Assembly (NCBI RefSeq): GCF_016864375.1
Contig: NZ_CP069356.1
Span: 496,001 to 560,000, forward strand
From: Microvirga sp. VF16
GTDB taxonomy: Bacteria > Pseudomonadota > Alphaproteobacteria > Rhizobiales > Beijerinckiaceae
Reading direction: 5' to 3'
Length of the DNA: 64,000 nt
Position 1 is the stretch's first letter. Every line of letters starts with the position of its first letter. Shown piece by piece: positions 43,195 through 52,758 of the stretch. A program made the translations under genes and the position numbers. Under the pieces are notes generated by a model. That model was not told where the DNA came from. It ran no database searches and saw only the letters and a program-made list of their open reading frames with translations.

Positions 43195-44184
43195 CTAGAG
43201 CCAGCCCCTCCACTTGAACCAATGATAGGGCAGTACGGCCGAGATCACCATGAGGACCAGGGCGACGGCATAGCCGTAGTCCCAATCCAGCTCCGGCATG
43301 AATTCGAAATTCATGCCGTAGATCGTGCCGACCAGGGTCGGCGGCAGAAAGAGCACGGCGGCAATCGAGAACACCTTGATGATGCGGTTCTGGTCGAGGT
43401 TGATCAGTCCGAGCGTCGCGTCATGCAGGTACACGATCTCGGACGAGAGCTGTCCCTCGTAGGCCGAGAGCGAGCGCAGGTCGCGCTCGACCTGCTTCAG
43501 CCGGGCCGGGCTGCCATTGGTGAGCCACTCCTCGGCGCCCTGGCGCAGGTACGGCACCAGCCGCGACAGCGACAGCAGGCTCTCGCGCAGGATCGCCACC
43601 GTCATGTTCTTGCGCCCGAGCCGCTTGATCAGCACCTGGAGCTCGTCCTCGACCCGCTTGGCCCGGCGTTTCGGTCTGCGGTCCTCGATGAACAGCCTTG
43701 TCGAGACCTCGTTCAAGTCGGCGGCCACCATCTCCAGCACGTCAGCGGCGCGCTCGACGATGCTCTCCAGGAGCGAGGCCAGGAGGCTGTCGCTGGTGGT
43801 GTGGGCCTCCGGCTGGCGCTGGCACTTGGCCATGAACGTGCGGAAGGGCACCGGGTCGGCGTAGCGCACCGAGACCAGATGGGTTGGAGTGAGCACGAAG
43901 GTGACCTGGGTACGGGACGGCCGGCCCTCGGCCACGCCGTTGATGATCACGGCGGTCATGACCAGGGCGCCGTGCTCCTCGTACAGGCGGGCCGATTCCT
44001 CGATCTCGGCCATCTCCTGCCGGGTTGGCACCTGAAGCCCGAGCAGCGCCTCGACGGCCTTCTCTTCCTCGTGCGTGGGATCGAGGAGGTCGATCCAGAG
44101 CATGTCAGAGGGAGCAGGGAGCGTGGTGCTCTCGTGTGCGAGGCGCACGAGACGGCCCTGGCGCAGGCCATGGAAATGCATCAT
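43195..44184 (-). CDS. corA: CorA-type magnesium transporter, copy 2
   Basis: 329 residues. Two C-terminal membrane segments flank YGMNFEFMPELDWDYGY, with the tail FKWRGWL. The cytoplasmic part (LWIDLLDPTHEEE, FIEDRRPKRRAKRVEDEL) differs much from copy 1, so the two are distinct CorA branches (this one closer to the CorA of transport type CorA-I with MTVAILRESLLSLSRL). A small membrane protein gene lies just upstream. Confidence 0.9.
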   Translation of the reverse strand: MMHFHGLRQGRLVRLAHESTTLPAPSDMLWIDLLDPTHEEEKAVEALLGLQVPTRQEMAEIEESARLYEEHGALVMTAVIINGVAEGRPSRTQVTFVLTPTHLVSVRYADPVPFRTFMAKCQRQPEAHTTSDSLLASLLESIVERAADVLEMVAADLNEVSTRLFIEDRRPKRRAKRVEDELQVLIKRLGRKNMTVAILRESLLSLSRLVPYLRQGAEEWLTNGSPARLKQVERDLRSLSAYEGQLSSEIVYLHDATLGLINLDQNRIIKVFSIAAVLFLPPTLVGTIYGMNFEFMPELDWDYGYAVALVLMVISAVLPYHWFKWRGWL

Positions 44185-44208
44185 CGGTTCGTTCCAGCGT
44201 GTAACGGA

Positions 44209-44436
44209 TCAGCCGCGCGTGTGCTTCGCCGGCGGGGTAACGTGATGGGCGAGGTTGTCCGGCGAGGATGCCGCAACTTCGGGGTCGAAGGCGACGGCGG
44301 CGATGTGCAGGCCGATGATGGGCACGAACACGAGGCCGAGGAGCAGGGCCACCATCAGCAGAATGCTGCGGTCGTCCGCGGAAGCAGGCTCAGGGCGCTC
44401 ACGGGCGCGGAGCGGGATCAGGTTCAGGAGGGTCAT
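44209..44436 (-). CDS. Small membrane protein before corA copy 2
   Basis: 75 residues with a GAGGTGAG ribosome site. One long hydrophobic segment (SILLMVALLLGLVFVPIIGLHIAAVAF) and a polar tail. It ends 24 bases before the corA start, so co-transcription is likely. Function unknown. Confidence 0.65.
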   Translation of the reverse strand: MTLLNLIPLRARERPEPASADDRSILLMVALLLGLVFVPIIGLHIAAVAFDPEVAASSPDNLAHHVTPPAKHTRG

Positions 44437-44822
44437 GGCTCACCTCGGTTCCGACCAGCCGTTGCAGACCGGTCGTAGGCGAGCCGATCAAGCGATCAGG
44501 CGCGCGCGGGCCGGCAACGGCGTGGTCAATCGACTGGGACTGTCGCTTGGCATGGGGTTCAGGGTTCCTGTGGGTTCGACGCCCGCCGAAGCAGGGCGCC
44601 GATGAGAAGCCAGATGCGCCCGTTGCAGTTCCCGGTCAAGCCAAAAAGGGAGCTTGCACCAAGAACCTAGAGAATAAAGCAAGTCGGCCGCTCGCTTGTC
44701 CAGGGAACAACGTCAGTTCGGTCGCCGCGCACCAGTGTTTTCCGATCACTGGTATTTCTGTCTCTGAGGAGGCGTTTATTCGCCAGATTTTCGGAAAAGT
44801 GTCTTATCGGAACTACGCGACA
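44437..44822. other. Intergenic stretch
   Basis: No gene is supported. It contains AT-rich patches near 44690-44820 that could be the promoter of nothing visible on the plus strand; I see no repeat or hairpin of note. Confidence 0.4.
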
Positions 44823-45065
44823 CTAATTGTCATCCTCGCCGCGCGGCCAGCGGCGTTTCGAGCGATCATCATCCCGTTCACGTTGGCGATACACGCGCCG
44901 TTCATAGACGGTTCGCCCCCGTCCCTCGTCCGTGATGACAGTATCGACCCGAGTATGGACCCCATTTGAGGAGTTCGAACTGGAGTTTGAGGACGTGTTG
45001 CCGGCGTGACTCGGCGTCGCGACAGAAAGGGCAACCAGCATTAAGAACGTGAGCAGGTATTTCAC
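44823..45065 (-). CDS. Exported Asn/Ser-rich microprotein, copy 2
   Basis: 80 residues from GTG 45065 with AGGAGA seven bases before it. The signal peptide is LLTFLMLVALSVATPSHA. The mature part begins GNTSSNSSSNSSNGVHTRVDT, continues VITDEGRGRTVYERRVYRQ and ends RRWPRGEDDN. It shares all three blocks with copy 1, and adds about 18 residues in the middle. It is divergent from the kdp promoter. A charged, disordered periplasmic peptide is the best description. Confidence 0.72.
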   Translation of the reverse strand: MKYLLTFLMLVALSVATPSHAGNTSSNSSSNSSNGVHTRVDTVITDEGRGRTVYERRVYRQRERDDDRSKRRWPRGEDDN

Positions 45066-45444
45066 CGCAGATCTCCTGGTTTCATGTCGCTTGCGAAGAA
45101 ATCACTGTTGGCCTGAATGGGCGATGAAGGAAGCACTCAATAAGTGATCCTCTGCGAAGTCGATCTACCGAGCTAAGGGGAGTTGCAGCCGTGACGTGCC
45201 GCTATCTCTCCAGATAGCATGCTCTGCAACTAGGCTGAGGTTTTGCAGAGGCGCGATGCGCTGACCTTAACACGGCGGCATGCAGAGACCGTTGCTGGCC
45301 CGATCAAGCCTCTTCGCCAAGCATCCCTCAGTTCAAAAGGTAGCTAGTCCTTTATACCGCCTTTATATTCTCTGCCGCATTTCCCAATCGAGACTTGATG
45401 CCCTTCAGAGCTAGCTTGCGGCACTCCTATCTATGGGTGCTGTT
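45066..45444. other. Divergent region carrying the kdp promoter
   Basis: No gene is seen. The rightward half has the tandem CTTTATA element and its conserved partner (listed separately). The left half should hold the promoter of the exported microprotein. Confidence 0.6.
45350..45391 (+). promoter_or_regulatory. Probable KdpE box and promoter of kdp
   Basis: CTTTATACCGCCTTTATAT at 45350-45368 is a tandem repeat of CTTTATA with an 11-base step, like the T-rich KdpE site of E. coli. TTCCCAATCGA follows at 45381-45391. The same two parts at the same spacing occur at 53467-53508 after kdpE. Confidence 0.75.
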
Positions 45445-45528
45445 ATGGATGATCTTGTCTATCTCGTTGTCGGCCTCGGGTTCTTCGCGCTGATGGCGCT
45501 GTATGCTCGTGCAGCCGAGCGGCTGTGA
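45445..45528 (+). CDS. 27-residue membrane microprotein upstream of kdpF
   Basis: ATG 45445 begins MDDLVYLVVGLGFFALMALY and ends in ARAAERL: one membrane helix with an acidic start and a basic end. An in-frame ATG twelve bases earlier is possible. It lies 13 bases before kdpF in the same direction, after the KdpE box, so it must be co-transcribed with kdp. Similar short frames precede kdpF in related genomes as far as I recall. It may be a second KdpF-like stabiliser. Confidence 0.65.
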   Translation: MDDLVYLVVGLGFFALMALYARAAERL

Positions 45529-45541
45529 GGGAGGCCTCTCC

Positions 45542-45631
45542 ATGTCCCTCGATCTTCTCCTTGGCGGCACCGTCGCCTTTGGGCTCGCTGCTTACCTAGT
45601 CCTGGCGCTGGTCAGGCCGGAACGCTTCTAG
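45542..45631 (+). CDS. kdpF: KdpF, small subunit of potassium ATPase
   Basis: 29 residues, MSLDLLLGGTVAFGLAAYL then VLALVRPERF, one membrane helix with the typical ALxRPERF ending. GGGAGG precedes the ATG. KdpF stabilises the KdpABC complex. It ends nine bases before kdpA. Confidence 0.9.
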   Translation: MSLDLLLGGTVAFGLAAYLVLALVRPERF

Positions 45632-45640
45632 GAGCCCGTC

Positions 45641-47350
45641 ATGACACTCATTGGCTGGCTCCAGATCGCCATCATTCTTGCAACCGTCTTGCTGGCAGCG
45701 ATCCCCATAGGAGCCTTCATGGCGCGGATCTATGCAGGCAAGCGCACGTTCCTTTCGCCTGTGCTGGATCCTGTCGAGCAAAGCTTCTATGCCTTGGCGG
45801 GCGTCGATCCTGCCCGCGAGCAGGGCTGGCGTGCCTATGCGCTCGCCATGCTCGTGTTCAACGGAGCAGGATTCCTGCTGCTCTATGGTATCCTGAGGAT
45901 GCAGGGTGTCCTGCCGTTCAATCTGCAGGGCTTTGGCGGCCTCTCGCCGGATCTTGCCTTCAACACCGCCGTCTCGTTTGTCACCAACACCAACTGGCAA
46001 TCCTATGGTGGCGAGACCACCATGAGCCAATTCTCGCAGATGGCAGGGTTGACCGTGCAGAACTTCCTGTCGGCTGCGACGGGGCTTGCTCTCGCCATGG
46101 CGCTCGTGCGGGGCTTTCTCCGCTCCAAGGTCGGCACGGTCGGCAACTTCTGGGCCGACATGACCCGCTCAACCCTCTATGTCCTCCTCCCTCTTGCTGC
46201 CGTCACGGCGCTTGTGCTCGTGGCGCTGGGGCTGCCGCAGACCCTGCGTGCTTCCGGCGATGCCACGACGCTTGAAGGCGCGAAGCAGATCATCGCTCTC
46301 GGGCCCGTTGCGAGCCAGATCGCGATCAAGCAGCTCGGCACGAATGGCGGCGGATTTTTCAACGTGAATGCGGCGCACCCCTTCGAGAACCCGACGGCGC
46401 TGACGAACGTCGTGCAGATCTGGCAGATGCTGGTGATCTCAGTCGCTGTCGTGTTCGCCTTCGGGCGCCTCGTCGGGGACAGCCGGCAGGCACGGGCCCT
46501 GCTTTGGGTGATGGGCATCCTGCTTGTGGCCGGCATCGGCATCACCTACGCGGCCGAAGCCGTTGGCACGCCGATGCTGCACGCGGCGGGCATCAACCCG
46601 GCCGATGGCAACATGGAAGGCAAGGAGGTTCGCTTCGGCTTGGCTCTCTCTGCTCTGTGGGCCGCCGTCACCACCGGCCTGTCCACGGGTGCGGTCAATG
46701 CCATGCATGCGAGCTTCACACCCATCGGCGGATTGATTCCGATGTTCCTGATCCAGCTCGGCGAGATCCTGCCGGGCGGTGTCGGATCGGGCCTCTACGG
46801 CATCCTCGTCATGGCAATCATCGCCGTGTTCGTGGCGGGACTCATGGTCGGCAGGACACCGGAGTATCTCGGCAAGAAGATCGAGGCGAAGGAGGTCAAG
46901 ATGGCGATGCTCGCCATCCTGATCCTGCCGACCGCGATCCTCGGCTTCTCGGCGGTTTCAGCCGTCATCCCGCAAGGGCTCGCCGGGCTCCTCAATGCGG
47001 GACCGCACGGCCTTTCCGAGATCCTCTATGTCTATTCGTCGGCGGCCGGCAACAATGGCTCCGCCTTCGCAGGCCTGACCGCCAACTCGCCCTGGTACAA
47101 CACGACGCTCGGGCTCGCGATGCTGCTCGGCCGCTTTGCCTACATCGTGCCGATGCTGGCCATCGCGGGATCGCTCTCGGCGAAGACGAGGCTTGAATCC
47201 TCGACTGGCACGTTCCCGACCCACGGTCCGCTGTTCATCGGCCTGTTGATCGGCGTGATCCTGATCCTCGGCGGACTTCAGTTCTTTCCGGCTCTCGCTC
47301 TCGGCCCCATCGCCGAGCAGATGCTGATGCTGGCGGGCAAGACATTCTGA
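45641..47350 (+). CDS. kdpA: KdpA, potassium-binding channel subunit
   Basis: 569 residues with about ten membrane segments. The four selectivity loops are recognisable, including TNTNWQSYGGE, GTNGGGFFNVNAAHPFENP and AGNNGSAFAGL. It binds and passes K+ in the high-affinity P-type pump. It begins with GWLQIAIILATVLLAAIPIG. Gene order F-A-B-C-D-E is standard. Confidence 0.97.
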   Translation: MTLIGWLQIAIILATVLLAAIPIGAFMARIYAGKRTFLSPVLDPVEQSFYALAGVDPAREQGWRAYALAMLVFNGAGFLLLYGILRMQGVLPFNLQGFGGLSPDLAFNTAVSFVTNTNWQSYGGETTMSQFSQMAGLTVQNFLSAATGLALAMALVRGFLRSKVGTVGNFWADMTRSTLYVLLPLAAVTALVLVALGLPQTLRASGDATTLEGAKQIIALGPVASQIAIKQLGTNGGGFFNVNAAHPFENPTALTNVVQIWQMLVISVAVVFAFGRLVGDSRQARALLWVMGILLVAGIGITYAAEAVGTPMLHAAGINPADGNMEGKEVRFGLALSALWAAVTTGLSTGAVNAMHASFTPIGGLIPMFLIQLGEILPGGVGSGLYGILVMAIIAVFVAGLMVGRTPEYLGKKIEAKEVKMAMLAILILPTAILGFSAVSAVIPQGLAGLLNAGPHGLSEILYVYSSAAGNNGSAFAGLTANSPWYNTTLGLAMLLGRFAYIVPMLAIAGSLSAKTRLESSTGTFPTHGPLFIGLLIGVILILGGLQFFPALALGPIAEQMLMLAGKTF

Positions 47351-47360
47351 CAGGTGCTCC

Positions 47361-49418
47361 ATGAGCAAACACATTCAACCGACTGTATCGATGCTCGACG
47401 GAGCGATCCTGCGTCAGGCGATCCTCGACTCGTTCAGGAAGCTCGATCCTGGAAAGCTCATTCGCAATCCGGTGATCTTCGTCACGGAGGTTGTAGCTCT
47501 GCTCGTTACCATCCTCCTTGTCCGGGATCTTGTGACAGGTGCATCTGCCTTCTTCACGGGGCAGATTGCGGCGTGGCTCTGGTTCACGGTAATCTTCGCT
47601 AATTTCGCCGAAGCCGTGGCCGAAGGGCGTGGCCGGGCGCAGGCCGACACGTTGCGCCAGGCCCGGACGCAAACCGTCGCCAAGCGGCTTTACGATCAGG
47701 AGCGCAAGGAACTGTATGTCACGGTGCCCGCTCTCGACCTCGAGGTCGGCGATCTCGTGCTCATCGAGGCCGGGGACCTGATCCCGGGTGACGGTGAGGT
47801 CGTGGAAGGCATCGCCTCGGTGAATGAGGCCGCCATCACAGGCGAGTCGGCGCCTGTGATCCGCGAATCCGGCGGCGATCGCTCCGCCGTGACGGGCGGC
47901 ACGACTGTGATCTCCGACCGGCTCGTTGTCCGCATCACGGCGGCGCCAGGATCCTCGTTCCTGGACCGGATGATTGCCCTCGTGGAAGGGGCCGAACGGC
48001 AGAAGACCCCGAACGAGATCGCTCTCAACGTCCTGCTGGCGGGCATGACCATCGTCTTTCTGATCACCATCGTGACTCTTGCAGGGTTGGGACACTACTC
48101 AGGAGCCGATGTTCCCGTTCCGGTTCTGGTGGCGCTGCTCGTGACGCTGATCCCGACGACAATCGGCGGCCTGCTCTCGGCCATCGGCATCGCGGGCATG
48201 GACCGACTGATCCGCTTCAATGTGCTTGCCATGTCGGGCCGTGCCGTGGAGGCCGCAGGCGACGTCGATACGTTGCTCCTCGACAAGACGGGCACCATCA
48301 CCTTCGGCAACCGCATGGCGTCCGAGATCATCCCGGTGTCCGGCGTCTCGGAGCGCGAAGCGGCGGAAGCTGCATTGCTCGCGAGCCTTGCGGACGAGAC
48401 GGCGGAGGGCCGCTCGATCGTGGCGTTGGTTCAGGAAAAGTATGGTGTGCGAGTTCCGGAGCAGTCGCCGGAGAATGCCCGCTTCATCGAATTCACCGCA
48501 ACGACACGTCTCTCTGGCGTTGATCTCGGCAATCGATCCTTGCGCAAGGGAGCGGTGGATGCCGTACTCCGCTTCGTTCGCGACGCCAGCGGGCGGAGCG
48601 TGACGGATCAGGGTTTTGCAGCCGCCGTGGACCGGATCGCCCGCTCGGGCGGCACGCCGCTCGGGCTCGCCGACGGCAACCGGATCCTGGGCGTCATCCA
48701 CCTCAAGGATGTGGTCAAACCCGACATCAAGGAACGGTTCGCGGAACTGCGCCGCATGGGCATCCGCACCGTCATGGTGACCGGCGACAATCCGGTGACG
48801 GCGGCGGCGATTGCCTCGGAAGCGGGCGTCGACGACTTCATTGCTGAAGCCACGCCACAGGACAAGCTCAACTACATCCGCCGTGCTCAGGCCGAAGGGC
48901 GCCTCGTCGCCATGTGTGGCGACGGCACGAACGACGCTCCGGCTTTGGCGCAGGCGGATGTGGGGGTTGCGATGCAATCCGGTACGCAGGCTGCCCGCGA
49001 GGCCGGCAACATGGTGGACCTCGACTCCAGCCCGACGAAGCTCATCGAGATCGTCGGCATCGGCAAGCAGCTCCTGATGACGCGTGGCTCGCTGACCACG
49101 TTCTCCATCGCCAACGACGTCGCCAAATACTTTGCCATCATCCCGGCGCTGTTCGTGGCGGCCATCCCCCAGCTCGGTGCGCTCAACGTCATGGGCCTGT
49201 CAACGCCGCAGAGTGCCATTCTGTCGGCGGTGATCTTCAATGCCCTCATCATCATTGCGCTGATCCCGCTCGCCTTGCGCGGCATTCCCTACCGCGCTCT
49301 GGGGGCTGCAACTCTGCTGCGTCGCAATCTCCTGATCTACGGCTTGGGCGGACTCATCGTGCCCTTCATCGGCATCAAGATCATCGACCTCGCTGTCACG
49401 GCGATTGGCTGGGCCTGA
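47361..49418 (+). CDS. kdpB: KdpB, P-type ATPase subunit
   Basis: 685 residues. The phosphorylated Asp is residue 308 in LLDKTGTIT. TGES (actuator), GDGTNDAPALAQADVG (hinge) and membrane segments on both sides match class IA P-type ATPases. It supplies energy to KdpA for K+ uptake. The ATG at 47361 comes ten bases after kdpA. Confidence 0.97.
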   Translation: MSKHIQPTVSMLDGAILRQAILDSFRKLDPGKLIRNPVIFVTEVVALLVTILLVRDLVTGASAFFTGQIAAWLWFTVIFANFAEAVAEGRGRAQADTLRQARTQTVAKRLYDQERKELYVTVPALDLEVGDLVLIEAGDLIPGDGEVVEGIASVNEAAITGESAPVIRESGGDRSAVTGGTTVISDRLVVRITAAPGSSFLDRMIALVEGAERQKTPNEIALNVLLAGMTIVFLITIVTLAGLGHYSGADVPVPVLVALLVTLIPTTIGGLLSAIGIAGMDRLIRFNVLAMSGRAVEAAGDVDTLLLDKTGTITFGNRMASEIIPVSGVSEREAAEAALLASLADETAEGRSIVALVQEKYGVRVPEQSPENARFIEFTATTRLSGVDLGNRSLRKGAVDAVLRFVRDASGRSVTDQGFAAAVDRIARSGGTPLGLADGNRILGVIHLKDVVKPDIKERFAELRRMGIRTVMVTGDNPVTAAAIASEAGVDDFIAEATPQDKLNYIRRAQAEGRLVAMCGDGTNDAPALAQADVGVAMQSGTQAAREAGNMVDLDSSPTKLIEIVGIGKQLLMTRGSLTTFSIANDVAKYFAIIPALFVAAIPQLGALNVMGLSTPQSAILSAVIFNALIIIALIPLALRGIPYRALGAATLLRRNLLIYGLGGLIVPFIGIKIIDLAVTAIGWA

Positions 49419-49430
49419 AAGGAGGCCGAC

Positions 49431-50030
49431 ATGTCCCATCTTCGTCCCGCTTTGGTTCTCCTCCTGCTGTTCACAGCCCTGACAGGGCTTGCCTACCCCT
49501 TGGTTTTGACGGGGATCGGCCAGGCTCTCTTCCCCGCACAGGCCAGCGGAAGCCTCATCACACGAGACGGCCGCGTGATCGGCTCCGATCTGATCGGACA
49601 AGCGTTCACATCCGACCGCTACCTGTGGCCACGCCTCTCGGCGACGAGTGCTCAGGATCCGGCGGATCCGACAAAAACGGTGGATGCGCCCTATAACGCG
49701 GCGGCGTCGGCAGGCTCCAATCTGGGGCCAACCTCCCAGAAGCTGGCGGAACGCCTGACGGTCTCCGCCGAAGCCTGGCGCGGATTGGGCTTGGCACAGC
49801 CAATCCCCGGGGATGCGATCACCACCTCCGGCAGCGGCCTCGACCCGCACACGTCCCCGGCCTACGCGGAGGAGCAGGTCGGCCGAATTGCCACGGCTCG
49901 AAACCTTCCCGAGGCTCAGGTCCGGCAGGTCATCGAAGATGCAACCGAGGGACGTACCTTTGGAGTCTTCGGGGAGCCACGGGTCAATGTCCTGCGGGTC
50001 AACCGCGCGCTCGACCGGCTGGGTTCGTGA
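49431..50030 (+). CDS. kdpC: KdpC, potassium ATPase chaperone-like subunit
   Basis: 199 residues with one N-terminal membrane helix (PALVLLLLFTALTGLAYPLV) and a periplasmic body with FTSDRYLWPRLSAT, YNAAASAGSNLGPTS and SGSGLDPHTSP, all KdpC signatures. GGAGG precedes the ATG. Confidence 0.96.
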   Translation: MSHLRPALVLLLLFTALTGLAYPLVLTGIGQALFPAQASGSLITRDGRVIGSDLIGQAFTSDRYLWPRLSATSAQDPADPTKTVDAPYNAAASAGSNLGPTSQKLAERLTVSAEAWRGLGLAQPIPGDAITTSGSGLDPHTSPAYAEEQVGRIATARNLPEAQVRQVIEDATEGRTFGVFGEPRVNVLRVNRALDRLGS

Positions 50031-50076
50031 GGGACACGACGATGGTTTATCCTAAGACGCAGGAGGTTTCGCTCTG

Positions 50077-52758
50077 ATGGGTCTGACCGAGACGCCCCGG
50101 GCATCGCCCGACGCGCTGCTCACCTTGGCCAACCGGGAGGGACGCGGCCGCCTCAAGATCTTTCTTGGGGCGGCTCCCGGCGTTGGAAAGACCTATGCCA
50201 TGCTCCAGGCCGCCCGAACGGCGCGCGAGGACGGCGCTGACGTGATCATCGGCCTCGTCGAGACGCATGGGCGTCAGGAAACGGAGGAGCTTCTCCAGGG
50301 CTTCGAGATCCTGCCTCGTCTCTCCGTTCCCTACCGGGGTCGCATGGTGCAGGAGTTCGACCTCGATGCTGCTCTGAACCGCCACCCAAAGCTTATCCTC
50401 GTCGATGAATACGCCCACACGAATGCCCCCGGCAGCCGCCATCCGAAGCGATGGCAGGACATCGAGGAACTGCTGGCGGCAGGCATCGACGTCTGGACGA
50501 CGCTGAACGTTCAGCATCTCGAAAGCCTCAACGACATCGTTCAGCGGATTACACGGGTGCGCGTTCGCGAAACCGTGCCCGATGCGGTGTTCGATGAGGC
50601 GGATGAGTTGGTTCTCGTTGACCTGCCACCGGATGAGCTTCTCAAACGGCTGGCCGAGGGAAAGGTCTATGTTCAGGACACGGCAGCGCGCGCCGTGGAC
50701 AACTTCTTCCGTCCCAACAACCTCGTGGCCTTGCGGGAGCTGGCGCTGCGCCGCGCCGCCGAGCGCATCGACAGCGATTTGCTTGAGCGGATGCAGGGTG
50801 GCGGCGTCGAGGGCCCGTGGGCTGCGGGGGAGCGCATTCTGGTCTGTGTCGGCGCCGACGAGATCTCCCCCGCGGTGGTGCGGCACGCCAAGCGTCTCGC
50901 GGATGCGATCGGAGCGCCCTGGCTCGCTGTGACCGTCGAGCGTCCGGGCGAGAGCCTCGGAAACGACCAACGGCATCGCGTGGATGAAACGCTTCAACTC
51001 GCCGCGCGGCTGGGCGCTGATGAAACCAAGACGCTGGTGGCCGGCGACATGGTCCAGGAGCTTCTGCGCTTCGCCCGGTTTGAGAACGTCACTCAGATCG
51101 TGGTAGGACGATCCCGCGGCGGCTGGTGGTCCGAACTCCTCGGACGCTCGCTGCCGCATCAACTGGTTCATCACGCCGAGGACATCGCCATTCATGTCGT
51201 CACCGCCAAGGACGGACAGGTTCGGAGGATGCGGTGGTGGACCCGCAGGCCACGCGTGAACATAGATCGGTCGTGGACGCCCTTCGTGTGGTCGGCCCTT
51301 GCTGTCGCCGGAGCGATTGTGGTTGGACGGATGATGACGTCGGCCGTCTCGTTGCCGAACGTCTCCATGATCTTCCTGGTGGCGGTGCTTTTTGCCGCCG
51401 TGCGGTTTGGGATCTGGCCCGCCATCGTCAGCTCAATCCTGTCGTTCTTAGGCTACAACTTCTTCTTCATCGATCCCGTCTACACCTTCACGGTTGCCCG
51501 CCCGCACGAACTGCTGGCCCTGTTCATCTTCCTCGGCGCAGCCGTTCTGACCTCAGCCCTGGCCGGACGGGCGCGGGAGCAGGCGGCGGCGGCGGTCATT
51601 CGGGCCCGGGCGACGCGGCGGCTCTACGAGTTCACCCGCCGGCTCTCGAGCTTCCCCGATGCGAATGCGGTCGCCGAAGGAGCGGTCGTGGAACTGAATG
51701 GTTATCTCAACCATCCCGCGGCAATCCTCCTGCCTCAAACTGATACCCTTGAGCTGGTGGCCTCCTGGCCTCCGGAGGATGAACTCGATACGGCCTCTGC
51801 CTCGGCCGCGCGCTGGGCCTACGAACGGGATGAGGCCGCCGGCGCGGGTACGGGAACGCTCCCCTCGGCGCGCTGGATTTTTCTGCCGTTGCGTTCGTCC
51901 CATGGTCGGGTCGGGGTCCTGGGTGTCGCCCCCAACGGAGCCGCGTTCGATCCGGAGATCCGCACCCTGGTCGAGACGGTGGCGGAGCTGACGGCTGCGG
52001 CCCTGGAGCGGGCGCGGTTGACGCGAGAGATCGTGACGGCCAACACGGCCGCCGAAACGGAACGGGTGCGCAACACCCTGCTGGCCTCGATCAGCCATGA
52101 CTTCCGAACGCCGCTCGCCTCCATTCTTGGCGCGGCGACCGGACTGATCGAGTACGGGCCAAAGCTGCCGGAGCATGCCCGACGGGATCTTCTGGACCAG
52201 GTGAAGGATGAGGCGGAGCATCTCGACAGAATGGTCCGCAATCTCCTGTCGATGACCCGTGTCGAGGCTCGAGGGCTCGAGCTACGCAAGGACTGGATCG
52301 ACATCCGGGAGGCTTTCGACCGCGTCGTGGCTCTGGCCAAGCGAAGAGGGGCAACCCAAGCCCTCCGTCTCAATATCGACCCACAACTGTCCTTCGCTGT
52401 GGCCGATCCTTCCCTGCTCGATCAGGCTCTGGCCAACATCGTGGGCAACGCCGTCCGGTACGCGGGGCCGGATGCGCAGGTGGTCCTCGCGGCGCGCCGC
52501 GACGGCGATGGCATCATCTTATCTGTGACCGACGACGGTCCGGGTATTCCGCAAAACCTGCTCCCAATCGTCTTCGAGAAGTTCGCGCGAGGCCGGGAAC
52601 AGGATGGAGACGGAGGCAAGGGAACCGGGCTGGGGTTGGCCATCGCGAAAGGGATCATTGAAGCGCATGGCGGGTCGATTGCCGCGGAAAGTCCTGTCGC
52701 GAACGGGCATGGCACCCGTATCTTCATACGGATTCCTCTGGAGGAAAACACGCCATGA
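50077..52758 (+). CDS. kdpD: KdpD, potassium sensor histidine kinase
   Basis: 893 residues. The N-terminal KdpD domain has a Walker-like GAAPGVGKTYAML near 31 and DEYAHTNAPGSRHPKRWQD near 111; a universal-stress-like domain follows; four membrane segments lie near residues 405-500; then a GAF-like domain and the kinase core with SISHDFRTPL, GNAVRYA, DDGPGIP and GTGLGLAIAKG. It senses low K+ or turgor and phosphorylates KdpE. AGGAGG lies twelve bases before the ATG. Confidence 0.96.
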   Translation: MGLTETPRASPDALLTLANREGRGRLKIFLGAAPGVGKTYAMLQAARTAREDGADVIIGLVETHGRQETEELLQGFEILPRLSVPYRGRMVQEFDLDAALNRHPKLILVDEYAHTNAPGSRHPKRWQDIEELLAAGIDVWTTLNVQHLESLNDIVQRITRVRVRETVPDAVFDEADELVLVDLPPDELLKRLAEGKVYVQDTAARAVDNFFRPNNLVALRELALRRAAERIDSDLLERMQGGGVEGPWAAGERILVCVGADEISPAVVRHAKRLADAIGAPWLAVTVERPGESLGNDQRHRVDETLQLAARLGADETKTLVAGDMVQELLRFARFENVTQIVVGRSRGGWWSELLGRSLPHQLVHHAEDIAIHVVTAKDGQVRRMRWWTRRPRVNIDRSWTPFVWSALAVAGAIVVGRMMTSAVSLPNVSMIFLVAVLFAAVRFGIWPAIVSSILSFLGYNFFFIDPVYTFTVARPHELLALFIFLGAAVLTSALAGRAREQAAAAVIRARATRRLYEFTRRLSSFPDANAVAEGAVVELNGYLNHPAAILLPQTDTLELVASWPPEDELDTASASAARWAYERDEAAGAGTGTLPSARWIFLPLRSSHGRVGVLGVAPNGAAFDPEIRTLVETVAELTAAALERARLTREIVTANTAAETERVRNTLLASISHDFRTPLASILGAATGLIEYGPKLPEHARRDLLDQVKDEAEHLDRMVRNLLSMTRVEARGLELRKDWIDIREAFDRVVALAKRRGATQALRLNIDPQLSFAVADPSLLDQALANIVGNAVRYAGPDAQVVLAARRDGDGIILSVTDDGPGIPQNLLPIVFEKFARGREQDGDGGKGTGLGLAIAKGIIEAHGGSIAAESPVANGHGTRIFIRIPLEENTP

